Of a DNA stretch of 64,000 nt, positions 10,772 through 21,870 are shown piece after piece. The position numbers and the translations under genes are program-made. A model generated the notes under the pieces. That model searched no databases and was not told where the DNA came from. It saw nothing but the letters and a program-made list of their open reading frames with translations. Every line of letters begins with the position of its first letter. Within the stretch, counting starts at the first letter, position 1. Source of the stretch: Rhynchospora pubera (taxonomy: Eukaryota > Streptophyta > Magnoliopsida > Poales > Cyperaceae); the NCBI GenBank assembly GCA_028095005.1, contig CM051461.1:28517432-28581431 (forward strand). The letters are read 5' to 3'.

Positions 10772-12531
10772 TGTTAGTTTAGTGCATAATTTTCATTTTA
10801 TGATTAAATACTCTTAATTATCCATAAACAATCATGCACAAACACGGATCTTGCACTAAGCCATTCACACAAGAGAGAAAGGTTCAAGGTATACCTCTCT
10901 TGATGTAGTAATCAAGAGGCTCGAACCGGCTAGGTTGTAGGTGGTTGTGCTCGCGTCTAGCTCCCGCCTCCTTGTCGAATCACCTCGAGTCCACTTGGTA
11001 TTAACCAAATCCTCTACAAGTTATGCTAGTAACTTGGAGGAAATGCCTAATCCCTAGCTTTCCCAATCTTCTAGCAAATGAACTAATTGATTTGAGGAAG
11101 AATGGAGGGCTCAACACATGAGCAATAGGGAGAGATGAGAGGGAGGAGGCGCACACCAAGGGAGGGGGGCGGCTAGGTTAGTGGGAGAGAGAGAGGGGGG
11201 GATTTGCAACCATCCACATCCTTATATAGAGTGCAAACCCTACCTACCTCACACTAACTATTTACCAAATTGCCACCCCACCTACCACCTTGTATGGCCG
11301 GCCACAATAAGGGCCTTTATGGGCCAATTGCATTGCCTCATGGGTCCACTTAATCAACCATTAAATGGCCTCTCTTGTTGCTCTTAATTTGGATCCCTAT
11401 TGGGCCTTTAATTAACTATTTAATTAAAGCCCTATAAAATGCATATGTGTTAAAATAAATAATTATTAACTTAATAATAATTATTTAGGGATTAGATAAT
11501 GCATTAATTTATTTCTATATGATCCCTTTGATTTAATTAATTATAACGGTCTACAACGCTATTTAATTAATTAATCAACTCATCATATTTTGCAATACCA
11601 ATTATTGCAAATAAATAAATAATGCAAGCATGGTTAAAACACCAATTCTGTGTGACCCTTTGAGGATTTATGCTACGTTGGACATGGAGTTAAATCGCTA
11701 TTTAATTCCAATAATCATAAGCGGTATCTAGCAACACGTTATGATTCCCAATTCGCATAAATAGTGTACAGCTACAATATTTCAATCCTGCATAAGAGAA
11801 TAAAAATATATCTCTATTTTGATTCCTATGCCTCACGATATCATCGTATAATCCAAGATAGGAATGTGTCATTCTTGCAGATTATACGTTTCTTGATCTA
11901 GAGATAATTGTATCAGTTGCTAGCAAACAATCTATCTCCATCAAGGGGCCCAAACAGATATCGTCACTCACTAAGTGAATTAATGAGGGACATACGGTTT
12001 TCTTGACTATTTAACTTTTCCCCGCACAATTCAAGAGAACATAAATAACGTCCGTATAGCAGCCCTTATCGGGAATCAGCGGTAGACGATATTTATTGAA
12101 CCTATCCTCATGTGGAAAAGAAAAATATCTCAAACTTAGAATCAAAATCATAACGAAATAAATAATGACACCAAAACACAATCCATATATTTATTTCGTT
12201 GGGTCATGTCCTGTACTATGTTCAATTAACATAAACATATGCAATTAAGTTGGTTACTCTTAACCTGTGATTTATAGAACTTAATCAACACTTAACTTGC
12301 ATACTAATCTTATTGATAATTAATGTTCCTTGTTAATTATCAAGATTATGGACGCTTTAGATTTATTGTTGTCATTTACTACTAAATGAATCACAGTGAT
12401 CTATAATTCAGATCCTCAACCTGAATGAACTGTCAACACATAAATCAAAGAACAAATGATATAAAATCATCCATAACATAAAACCATAGAAGTAGCCAAA
12501 TATGATTGGCTTCTAGGACATATCTCTAACA
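10772..12531 (-). repeat. 5' LTR of the copia element
   Basis: 1760 bases, ending at the TTAAC duplication at 12532-12536. It matches the left LTR with two visible substitutions and no length change. As the 5' LTR it carries the element's promoter. Confidence 0.96.
11221..11229 (-). promoter_or_regulatory. TATA box of the copia 5' LTR
   Basis: The minus strand reads CTATATAAG, a good TATA match in the body of the 5' LTR. It lies about 450 bases before the LTR/leader junction, which would make an R-U5 region of plausible size. The start site itself was not determined. Confidence 0.55.
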
Positions 12532-14423
12532 TTAACAAACTTGCTGAAACCATTACCAAAGGAAATTACTCAAGCGGAATCTCAGCTTTTGGTCTACACA
12601 GATAACATTTATTACACCTCTCCTTATCATATAAGAAACCAATCAATAGTGTTCAGGCTGCCAGGTCGGATTGAGTCTTATAGCGAGTATTCAGAAATGA
12701 GACTTGTTGAGTCAGAACTAAGATACGGCCCATTTGAGGAGCAACCTCCATTCTCTTATTCGCCAGTTGTTGTTCATTTTGAAAACAACAATTCTTTTGC
12801 TGTAGCAAGCAATTTTGTTCAAGAAATTGAGATATCTCATTGGGGTAATGTACAGGTCACCGAGCAATATACTATTATTCATGGTGGTGCTCATTTGAAA
12901 AATGGATTTTCCAGGTATTTTGTTGACTTTGTTCTTAGCCCATTTCAGGTTTAGCACTTTTTATCTCTTTGCTTATTATCTACTTTTTTATTGAAGTTTT
13001 ATGTTTGAATGGATGGTTGCATTATAAGCTTCTATAATTATAGTGCTACTGAATTTCTTCACTGTCCTCTTTAATGTGTAACTGCTATGCATAGTGCTAG
13101 AGTTGGAACCAATTTACATTTAATTATGATTGTCGCTGTTTAATTGAAGTTTATTCACAATTACTATGCTTTTTAGAATTGACTATCAAGCCAACCCATC
13201 CATGAGTGGTGCCTCCTCCTTTAGAACTCTAGTTGCAAGATTGCCGCCTATGTCCCATTCAGTTTACTACAGAGATGAAATAGGCAACATTTCGACATCA
13301 CACCTTCGGGGTGATTCTCAAGGAGTAATATGCTAAGCCAATTTGGCATATTTCTATTTTTCTCATGGGATCTGATATGTATTCATATTTGTATACATTT
13401 TTCATGCAGACTCAACTTGAGATGGAGCTGAGATTTCCCATGTTTGGCGGGTGGAAAATAAGTTTTTCAATTGGTTATAGTTTACCACTCCATGACTTTC
13501 TCTTTGAGTCTGATGCTGGCAACAATGTTCTGAATATCACTTTTGGAAGTTCCATTGAAGAGATCGTAGTAGAAAATCAAATTGTCAGGGTATGTTGACT
13601 GCAAAAGTCACTCAAATAATCTGGATTACAGAAAAATAAATGATAAAACCTCTCAACTGAAATTCTTTTTCTTTTCTGGTAGGTGGTTTTACCACAAGGT
13701 TCAAAAGATATCTCAGTTAAATCCCGATTTACCACCAAGAAATCTCAAGAGGTACGTTAAGTATTTTTACTTAGGAACTTGCTTAGTCATTTCTTTTGCT
13801 CGACTCATTTTTGGAAATTTGTAGTTAAAATATTCTCACCTTGACATTGTCGGACGCCCTGTGGTAGTCTTGGAGAAGGATAATGTTGTTCCAGAACATA
13901 AGAGATATTTTCAGGTGCTCTTATTTTGTTCATATGATTTTAAAAAAGTTTTATTAAATGTAACAGTACCAAAGAACTCCAATATATATCTGTACTGTCT
14001 GCTGGTCTCACCATACTATAACTTGGAACTTGCATTGGCCTTTTGTTATTAACTTCTTCAGTGTATCTTTGTTGGGTCTTAATCATTATTTCCGCAAAAG
14101 AAAAATTCCATATAAAACTAAAACTAAAAGTTGGTGTTTGTGCTCAACTATTATATAAAAATATAAAAATATAAATTTATAATTATAAATATGGTTTGGA
14201 AGTTGTGTTACGGTATAAGATATATCCATGTTATTAGCTAACTATCAAGCATAGTTAATTTTTCTCTCTTTATTTTCAGGTTTACATTTACTACAAGTTC
14301 AATAACATCTTTCTTCTTGGTAAAGCAATGATGCTAATCCTTGGTATATTTCTGCTGTTTCTTATATGCATTTTGTACATGCACGCTGACTTGGCTCTCT
14401 CTAAGACTTCCTCTTGGGAAGAG

Positions 14424-15008
14424 GTATTTTTTTTTCCATATCATTATTCTTTTTTGCAAAATAATATTGTTTTGTCACGAAAGAATTAATTCTTACTCCT
14501 CTCTCTATTAATTGCTTTCTGCATCCTGCTTGTGTAATTAGTTTTCACATGCTTAAACAATCAAATAAACAGTAAAGTTTCAAGGAATTGTCATATTATT
14601 CTCTGTCATAGTTCTTTAATTAATAGCTTGTTTGGAATGAAGGAAACGGAGGGAAGGAAATGAGAAGGGAGGGGAAATCAGGCCAATTACCGTGTTTGGA
14701 TGGCTTCTATTTTGAAGGGAAATTTACATCAGAGGGAAATATTTTCCTCTGCCATTTACTTCCTATACAAAAAGATTCTCCTCCAATTTGGAGTGCATCA
14801 GGTGGAAGAAAAAATGGAGCTCTTTCTTTAGACAGCCATGCCCTTGCGATTTTTTTTTTTTATTTGACGCGATGTCTCTCAAAGTTTGCTTCACTTAGCA
14901 AGATTTTTAAGATCTTGATATATCCTATCTTTTTCCTTCTCTCTCCAGTGTCTAAGTTTGATTTATCTCAAAGGGTTTGTAAATTAACAAGTTGTTAGGA
15001 AAGCAAAC
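14424..15008. other. No gene found after the last visible OST1 exon
   Basis: This region follows the GT donor at 14424-14425. I searched it for the C-terminal coiled-coil exon of ribophorin I and saw none. It holds T-rich runs and a purine-rich patch at about 14640-14700 that could be part of a decayed transposon; I cannot assign it. Confidence 0.4.
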
Positions 15009-15620
15009 TGTTAAGAATTTGAGTGTCTACGCAACGTAAGTTAGATTTTAGGTTCGAGGAGGCATGATCCAAGTGCAACTTGCACAAGAACCGTGCCCCT
15101 TAGGGCTAGTCAACACGAGGATCTCAGTACAATCAAATACAAGTGAACACGATAATTTAATGAGGTTCAGCACCAATTTGGTGCCTACGTCCTCCACACA
15201 CACGCACACTTTTTCTATTTTATTTATTTTCTGTTAATATCTGAGATACATTGTACATGGAGAAAATGAATATTAAATAGGAAACTATCCTATAGAGACA
15301 CATATCTCTTTCCAATTATTTCCCATTATTTCTTTTTTATTTCTTTACAATTTTGTATCCTCACACAAGGAAACATAATCCCTGGATGTGCTAACCTTAT
15401 TTCCAAGTTAAGGCAGCCTAGAACCTTCCTTCTATCACCAGAGATGCGTCATTCTGGGCCCCATTCGGCCATGTGTTCGGGATACCATTCGGCCGAACAC
15501 CAGGCCGAACACAGGGCCGAATGCCCTATTTTGATCTTTTGTGGCATAATTTGTGTCATGCATTCGATCCATAACTTGATCTTTTGCAGCACTTTCTCAC
15601 ACAAACTACTTCAGAAAACC
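15009..15620 (-). repeat. LTR remnant, internally deleted, inverted copy of 29930-30604
   Basis: It starts TGTTAAGAATTTGAGTG and matches the reverse complement of the right copy over most of its length, including GGTTCTTGTGCAGTTGCAC-like and GGCACCAAGTTGG-like blocks. It then jumps from the LTR end into short internal sequence (CAGCACTTTCTCAC), having lost about 90 bases across the LTR/internal junction compared with the right copy. No coding domain remains. Confidence 0.65.
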
Positions 15621-16728
15621 TGAAAAAATGAGGAATTGTTCTTTGACTCTTCTTTTTTTGAGGGTCTGTTCTTTGACTCTTCATTTTTGATATTGTTAAT
15701 TGAGTTAATCTATTGATTTTTGTTAACTTGAGATGATCAATAAAAGAAAGATTGTTTTTGTTTAAAGAGTTTAATCTGAATAATAATGATGTGTTGTTAT
15801 CTAAGAATATTTTGTTTCTTGAGTTAATCGATAGAGGAATTGCTACTTGAAATATCCAGTTTTTTTATTTTGTTCCCCGGCGATACAGGGATGCGGCTAT
15901 AAGTCAATTATAGCAGGTTGAGAACATTTATGAGTTGAATATTTATGTGTATAGCTAGATATATGCACAAATGCATACGGCTATTTGTTGAGGGCTGAAT
16001 GCAGTCGGATAAAATCCAACAAATCCTGCAAATATGTTGGTTGATCACAAAGGAGAAGTCAAGATAGCTGACTTTGGTGGGAGTGTTATGGTTGCAAGCT
16101 CCATATATATATATATAGGTCAGAGAGATACATCTGTCGGGACCTATTGGTGATAAGTAGGAAAAATAAGTACTTAAGTAGGCCAAATACCAGTAAGTTT
16201 TTGTTGTTTAATTGTTGAACTGACAATGCTGATGGATTGATTATCTTGGAAAAGTTGGGATTGGAAAATGCTAGACAGTGTTTCGGCAAGTGATATATTT
16301 TGTTTTGTTTATTTGTTAACGTAATAGTTTTAATTTTTTGCCAACTTAATTGATATAAAATTTATTATGTTCATCTTTTACTATGTACACCTATTTAATT
16401 ATTTCAACTTCTTTTATTTATTTCAGCTTCTTTTAATTCACCCATGGAATCTCATATGAGCTTTCATAGACAGTGCCCCAAACATGCTATTACAATCTTA
16501 ATCAATTCTTACAAAGGTCGAATTATTTATATTGGTACCTGTCCTTCATGGGCATGTGCCTTACTATAAACAGCACTCGTTATACTTAATAGCTAATACT
16601 GGCACTCTATTTAGAGAAATGTAACCCCTCAACTTGATAGCATTTTCTTATTCACTTATCATTTTTCGCGTAGCCAGACACGATGAATGCAGTTTGTACA
16701 ACTACAAGAGCGACATCTGGAGCCTCAT

Positions 16729-17864
16729 CAGGGGCGAAGCCACACTTGGATTGGTGGGTCCAGGGATCCATCTTGGAAAAAAATTTACTTCAAGTAGTAC
16801 TTGTATGTAAATAAAAAAATTTACATGGACCCATCTAAAAAATTCAAAGGACCCATCTTAGAAAATCAGAAATTGATTTGTTTCCTTTTTTTTCCGAGTT
16901 ACTTGTTTCATCTTTGCCTTCCCCCATCTTTGTTGCGAAGCGACGAAGGGACTAGCGAGTAGCAACTGATTTTCATCTTTATTATTTTTGCTTCGAGCCT
17001 TCAACCAATCGGCCTTCCTGCTTCTTCTTGCTTCTTCATCGCGAAGGGATCTAATTTTCAATTTTTCATCCATCTTCACCGCTTTATTATTCGGCGAATA
17101 CAAGGTCCATATTAAAAGTTGACCATTAAGAAAGAATGTCAAACCCAACCAACCTTACTTTGTTAATTGGTAATTAAATCATCATAATTCTCTTAATTTG
17201 AAAATTTTGATTTTGCTCATATAGTCCTACTACCCACCTGTCTCTCTAATTTTTTGTTCCTTTGCTGCCTTTATTTTTGTTTTGACAAATTAATTACTTT
17301 TTTATTTCAATTCTTAGCCACGGCTTCAATCAAAAAGAAAAATTCCTAGTTTGACTCTTTTATCTTTTTTTATTAATTATTTTATTGATTTCAATGCTTA
17401 GACCACCTGTCAGTAAAGAGGTATTGTGGCACCTAATTAAAAACATGTAAAATATTGTCGCCGTAGAAATTAGAATTGTTTGTTTGAAAAATATTATTAT
17501 ACTATATCTACATTAGAGGTTATGTTATATATACTAGCTTAAGATGCCCTCATATGTGGGCAAATAAAGAAACAAAATAATATTAGATAATAAAAATATA
17601 TTACTTAATCTAGCATCGATACAAATAGATTTGTTATTTAATTTGTTTCTTTAATAAATGGAAAATAAAAATATATTGTTACTTTATATGTCGATTAATA
17701 TCCGACCACAGATCAAATCGATCGAACGGCAAAAACATCAGTTTACATGTCTAGACCTAACGTGTAATACTTTTACGGTGCATTTATAAGTAATAAGTAG
17801 AGTTTTTTTTTCCAAAAGATATTTTTATGGACCCACCTAATATAAAATCCTAGCTACGCCCCTG
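16729..17864. mobile_element. Non-autonomous hAT element, 1136 bp, in the MKK pseudogene
   Basis: The ends are CAGGGGCGAAGC at the left and GCTACGCCCCTG at the right, imperfect inverted repeats typical of plant hAT elements. An exact 8-bp duplication AGCCTCAT flanks it at 16721-16728 and 17865-17872. The subterminal GGTGGGTCCA (left) also reappears inverted near the right end. The interior is AT-rich and has no transposase frame; the longest minus-strand frame, about 96 codons, is not recognisable. Confidence 0.9.
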
Positions 17865-17957
17865 AGCCTCATGGGGTCAGTGATACTAGAGTGTGCCATT
17901 GGGCAGTTCCCTACTTCCCTTACATACTGTTGGAAGATTCTGAGGGCTGGCTCAGCC

Positions 17958-19843
17958 CACTACGCGAAATTTTGGCTTATGTAACGGTTAATAAAAGACT
18001 TCTGTAACGGTACACGAAACGTTACTGTAGCCCCCGTTACAGAATGTCTAATAACCGTTACAGATCTATAACGGTTATTAGAACACAACCGTTACAGTAG
18101 CCCCTCTTCTATAACGGTTATTAGATAATAACCGTTATGGTATTATGCAAGGGAAAATCTGGTACAGTTTTTTTAGAACATGTGTAACGGTCATTAGATA
18201 ATAACCGTTACAGAAGCCAGTCTTCTGTAACGGTTATTATCTAATAACCGTTATGGTATTGTTGACGGAACATGGTATTTGCAGAATATCTGTAACGGTT
18301 AATACCTAATAACCGTTACAGAAGACTGTCTTCTGTAACGGTTATTAGATAATAACCGTTACAGATAATATTTATAATTAAAAAAAATGAAATTATAATA
18401 TTCTGTAACGGTTATTCCTTAAAAACCGTTACAAAATTCTTAATTTTTTTTTGTGTTTCGCCTATTTGATTGGCTAGCCCCATTTTGCTAGCCGAATTGG
18501 TACCAAATTGGTACCCAATTTACATTAACACATGCAGCATATATATATACCCAATTGGTACCAAATCTGTCTCATTAGCGAGCGTACGCTAGATGCAATG
18601 TGCTATCTGAGAAAAATTCGGCAGCATTTCCCCTTATGTTCCCTGAATACGCCAACACACGATTGCTCGTGCGTACGTATCCGTGGGAACACAAGGGAAA
18701 TGCCGCCGAATTTTTCTCAGACAACACATTGCATCTAACGTACAACTCGTTGTCCTAAATGAGACAGATCGTATCCAAAGAGCAGTACTCCCGACCGGGA
18801 GTACTATCCGAGATTAATCCCTAATGGATTAATCTCGGACGGGCAATGACCTAAATTCAATTGAGTTCCGGTATTTGGTTCCTATATGACAATACGAAAT
18901 TCATGCCTATATATATATGCAAATTATTAACGAAATGCAAATAATTTTAAAAAAGAGAAGTTCATGAAAATATACTTTCAATTGTGTGCCTTCCGATCCG
19001 TTGAATCGTGCGACTTATCCGGCCGATGTAAGATCTTCTCCTATTCAATGATATCTTAAAATATATAAAAAAAACAAAAATAACCATAAATTAATGAAAA
19101 AATCGAAATAAATAAGAAAAAATGTAAAAAAATAATACGGTTCAAATTTAATTTTTTTTACCTTAAATCTGCTCTCCTTCTTATTCTCTTTCTAATTGTT
19201 ATTTTTTCAGAATTTTTAGAAATTTTTGGCTATTTTTTTGGAGTGAAGCCACCACCACAAATCGCAATAAATGAGAAGATCAGAAAAGAGTTAAGTGATG
19301 CGGCGCTAGCGCTGTGAGTTTGTTGGGATGGGGAGGAAGACCTAAATACAGATATATTCTGTAACGGTTATTAAAAAATAACCGTTACAGAATCATAAAA
19401 AAATATAAAAAAAGCCGTTACAGAATCATACAAAAATTAATAAAATTCGTCCCATATCAGTAACGGTTATTTACTAATAACCGTTACAGAATCATTAAAA
19501 AATAAAAAAAAAACGTTAACCTACTGTAACGGTTATTTACTAATAACCGTTACAGAAGATGGTTGATATTATATAATTTCTTTTTTCTTTTCTGTAACGG
19601 TTGATGGATAATAACCGTTACAGAATATAAGAAATCTGTAACGGTTCTAATCCAACAACCGTTACAGAAGGTTGATGCATTTTTTTCCCTGACTATGACG
19701 GAAAATGTTATTACGGTTGTTTAATAATAACCGTTACAGATTTGTGGCGCCAATTTTCCCGTCTAATGCCTCACTATTCTGTAACGGTTATTTCAAAAAC
19801 CGTTACAGAAGTGCCGTTACAGAAGGTCCTTTTTCCCGTAGTG
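17958..19843. mobile_element. Non-autonomous CACTA element, 1886 bp, with palindromic subterminal repeats
   Basis: It begins CACTACGCGAAA and ends TTTCCCGTAGTG, the inverted termini of the CACTA (En/Spm) superfamily. The 3-bp duplication GCC lies at 17955-17957 and 19844-19846. Both subterminal regions (about 17978-18440 and 19361-19830) are packed with copies of CTGTAACGGTTAT facing their reverse complements ATAACCGTTACAG, mostly as palindromes of about 34 bp separated by short AT spacers. Such repeats bind the transposase accessory protein in known CACTA elements. No transposase frame is present, so it would need a helper. Confidence 0.92.
18565..18769. repeat. Near-perfect 205-base hairpin inside the CACTA element
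   Basis: The left arm starts ATCTGTCTCATT and the right arm ends AATGAGACAGAT. Pairing continues inward through GATGCAATGTG / CACATTGCATC and CTGAGAAAAATTCGGC / GCCGAATTTTTCTCAG to GTTCCC / GGGAAC around a short loop. Mismatches and indels are few. A separate 13-bp-arm hairpin, CCGAGATTAATCC / GGATTAATCTCGG, lies just downstream at about 18809-18839. Transcription through it would give a foldback RNA of miRNA-precursor size; function is unknown. Confidence 0.8.
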
Positions 19844-19893
19844 GCCCCAGCTGACCAATTTTCTCCAAAATTTTGTTCTTTTATTTCTGCCCG

Positions 19894-21155
19894 GTATGTC
19901 TCCTATTTCTGAGCATTATCAGTTTATTTTTGCTTTTGTTCTGTTGCCTGTTGGTTAGTCTGGTGTGTTCTGGTGGAATGGGGGTTGGTGAATGCTTTGG
20001 CATTTATATTGATGTTTGAAGCTCTGAGAGCATAAATGTGTCGCTGCACCACCCTGCCTGGTAATTAAAGTGGAACCACACAATTGTGGTATTTTGATTA
20101 ACTGGGAATTTTGCGTTGGTTGATATTGTTATTGGGGATTATGTCAAAGGTTCCAATTGCTCCGTCAAAAATTACCAAACGCACTTGTGCCAGTATTAGG
20201 ATTTGGATTTCCTCATCTGGTACCATCTGTATTAGGATTATAATTTGAATTAACTCATCTGGTTCCAGATGGACCATTCACTAATAAAGACTAAGTGGTT
20301 CTGCAAGAGAACTTTTATTGGCGCTAGCTACCTATCACCTATGCTATTTTATTTGTGCAGGTCCAAGAAATCATTGTACCGAGATAATGTCTTAAGAAAA
20401 ACCCTGCACACATTATCTTCTGAGACCAAATGATCACTAATATTTTCTGAATCACCACCATGAACTTAAATAGTCAATGGCATGCTGCGACACTTCAGTT
20501 GGAAACTTTGGCACCTCTAAAGTGAACTGTGTTTATATTATCATATAAAATAACCACTCTTTATTTATGATTCTGTTGCTTCTAGTCTTCTATTACTTGA
20601 CTGAATTGACTCACTTTACCTGTTTACCCTTTAATGATTCATTTGTAAGTTTTGCAGTCTACGATATAAAATGTCTTAACTATTCAGTAATGTTTCTTTC
20701 TTTGGCATCATGACAATGACATGCTTCAAATTAAAGAGGAAAAGAAAACGCATACCTCCTCAGTCCTCAGATTGCACATGTGAAGATAATAAAGTTCATG
20801 CAACAGAATGATTTTTGAAGCCTACGGGCATTTCATGTTAAAAAAAAAAATGATTTTGGAAGTAATGATGGTGGGCCTAGCACATCTGACAATAAAGCGG
20901 AGCTAAACATGAAGAAACTCGAAACCTGAAGCAATTTATTCCTTGATTAAATTCAACACTAGTACTAAAAAAAACTATACAACTTATTAATGTATATACC
21001 ACTTTTAAGCAATTCAATTGAAACAATTTTTTGGTAGATAAGTCAATAGCACCTTGCGGTCTTGCCTCAACCAATTAATATGCAATAACTACTCAATGGG
21101 TATCGCATATGCTTGCAAAAGTAAATTTTACGTCAAACAAAAGTGTTTTCTGAAC
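19894..21155. other. Intergenic sequence, no gene identified
   Basis: It follows the last MKK-like block. No further kinase motifs or long open frames were seen. A possible splice acceptor at about 20360 is followed by sequence I do not recognise. Confidence 0.4.
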
Positions 21156-21325
21156 GGGGGGCCGTTTGGATGTTGTAGGAATTTGGGAAATTTGCAATTC
21201 TAGGCATAAATTTATTGGGAAGTGTGTAACTTTGTGAAGAGTTTGGATTGTATATAATAAATTTGGCATATGAAATTCCGAAAATTTGCAATTCCCTTTT
21301 ATTCCAACCCCATCCAAACGCCCCC
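21156..21325. mobile_element. MITE of the CGTTTGGAT family, about 170 bp
   Basis: Its ends are GGGGGCCGTTTGGATG and CATCCAAACGCCCCC, inverted repeats differing by one base indel. The interior (GGGAAGTGTGTAACTTTGTG) matches the copies at 35726, 53009 and 55832 in opposite orientation. The TSD is unclear here. Confidence 0.75.
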
Positions 21326-21870
21326 GAGGAACTGTCAATTTGCTTTCGCTGAAAAAAGTTAAAACATCAAGAGAAAAATCAAATATATACTTCAAAGACA
21401 AGGACACAAACTAATAAAAATTCTGTGTGCTTTAGCAATGATATCCCACTGAAACTGGAAAAAGAAATTTTATTTTTAACAATATCACGAAACGGTGGAA
21501 TATCTGATTTATGTGCGCCTTTCTGACTTAAATGGAAGTAGTGATATTAAAGAGCTGAATTATTAGTTTAAAGTAGAGAATTCACAAGATTTATTAGTTG
21601 TCTCCAAACTTTTAGTATGAATATATTTATTCAAGGAAACAGTGTAATACTTTGGTTGCATCAAAATAAAATGGAAAAGGTGGTTGGGTGGAGATTCAGT
21701 ATTTTCTAATTAAATATCGCATCATGGTCTAAATTAAATCTTAATGCTTTGTTATCTTAGAACTAACCCATTATTGGACCCACCTACCTTGAAAAGTATG
21801 TTACAAAGAGCCCCACAGCTTACCTACCACATGCAGGTGGAAAATGATCGGATTTAATGTAAATTTAATT

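Larger units (their letters stand above)
2661..12531 (-). mobile_element. Full-length Ty1/copia LTR retrotransposon, 9.87 kb
   Basis: Two 1760-base LTRs (2661-4420 and 10772-12531) begin TGTTAG and end TAACA on the plus strand. The flanking 5-bp duplication is TTAAC at 2656-2660 and 12532-12536. Transcription is on the minus strand, so the right LTR is the 5' LTR. A primer-binding site complementary to initiator tRNA-Met lies next to the right LTR, a purine-rich tract next to the left LTR, and between them is one uninterrupted 1387-residue Gag-Pol frame. By eye the LTRs differ at only two positions (near 2713/10824 and 3086/11197). All parts needed for autonomous transposition appear present. 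The long LTR and polyprotein style suggest the Angela/TAR group of plant copia elements, which is tentative. Confidence 0.96.
270..14423 (+). pseudogene. OST1: Ribophorin I / oligosaccharyltransferase subunit 1 gene, split by a copia element and lacking its 3' end
   Basis: Ribophorin I is the ER-membrane subunit of the complex that transfers N-glycans to nascent proteins. Exons visible by frame and splice sites: 270-314, 2416-2660 continuing at 12537-12914, 13177-13324, 13410-13589, 13683-13751, 13825-13914 and 14280-14423. All junction phases agree. Family signatures include EISHWGNVQVTE, VYYRDEIGNISTSHLR, FGGW and GRPVVVLEKDN. The last exon encodes a hydrophobic membrane segment (MLILGIFLLFLICILYMH). 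The exon starting at 2416 is interrupted after base 2660 by the retrotransposon and resumes in the same frame after the second TTAAC copy. The last visible exon ends SKTSSWEE, where relatives as I recall them carry about six more residues between the serines and the tryptophan. The signal-peptide exon lies left of the window, and no C-terminal cytosolic coiled-coil exons were found after 14423. The symbol is the subunit name, not the stomatal kinase. The family call is firm; loss of function is inferred. Confidence 0.87.
16012..19893 (+). pseudogene. MAP kinase kinase (MKK1/MKK2-like) gene remnant broken by two DNA transposons
   Basis: MAP kinase kinases phosphorylate MAP kinases in stress and immune signalling. 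About 16012-16108 encodes a degraded catalytic-loop region followed by NMLVDHKGEVKIADFG, retaining the kinase DFG. After an AT microsatellite come GQRDTSVGTY (about 16118-16147) and a stop. A second block at 16691-16728 encodes LYNYKSDIWSL, continues after the hAT element as ILECAIGQFP (from 17865), and continues after the CACTA element as APADQFSPKFCSFIS (to 19893, followed by GTATGT). The ASS-GQRDT and SDIWSL-ECAIG motifs fit group A MKKs. The stop, the loss of the segment equivalent to MSPERISG, the missing N-terminal lobe and two insertions all point to a pseudogene. Removing each element and one TSD copy restores the frame locally. Confidence 0.82.

Noticed and set aside
12541..12954. 137-codon open frame treated as a stand-alone gene
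   Set aside because: It is the second half of a split ribophorin I exon; its last residues read past the splice donor at 12915.
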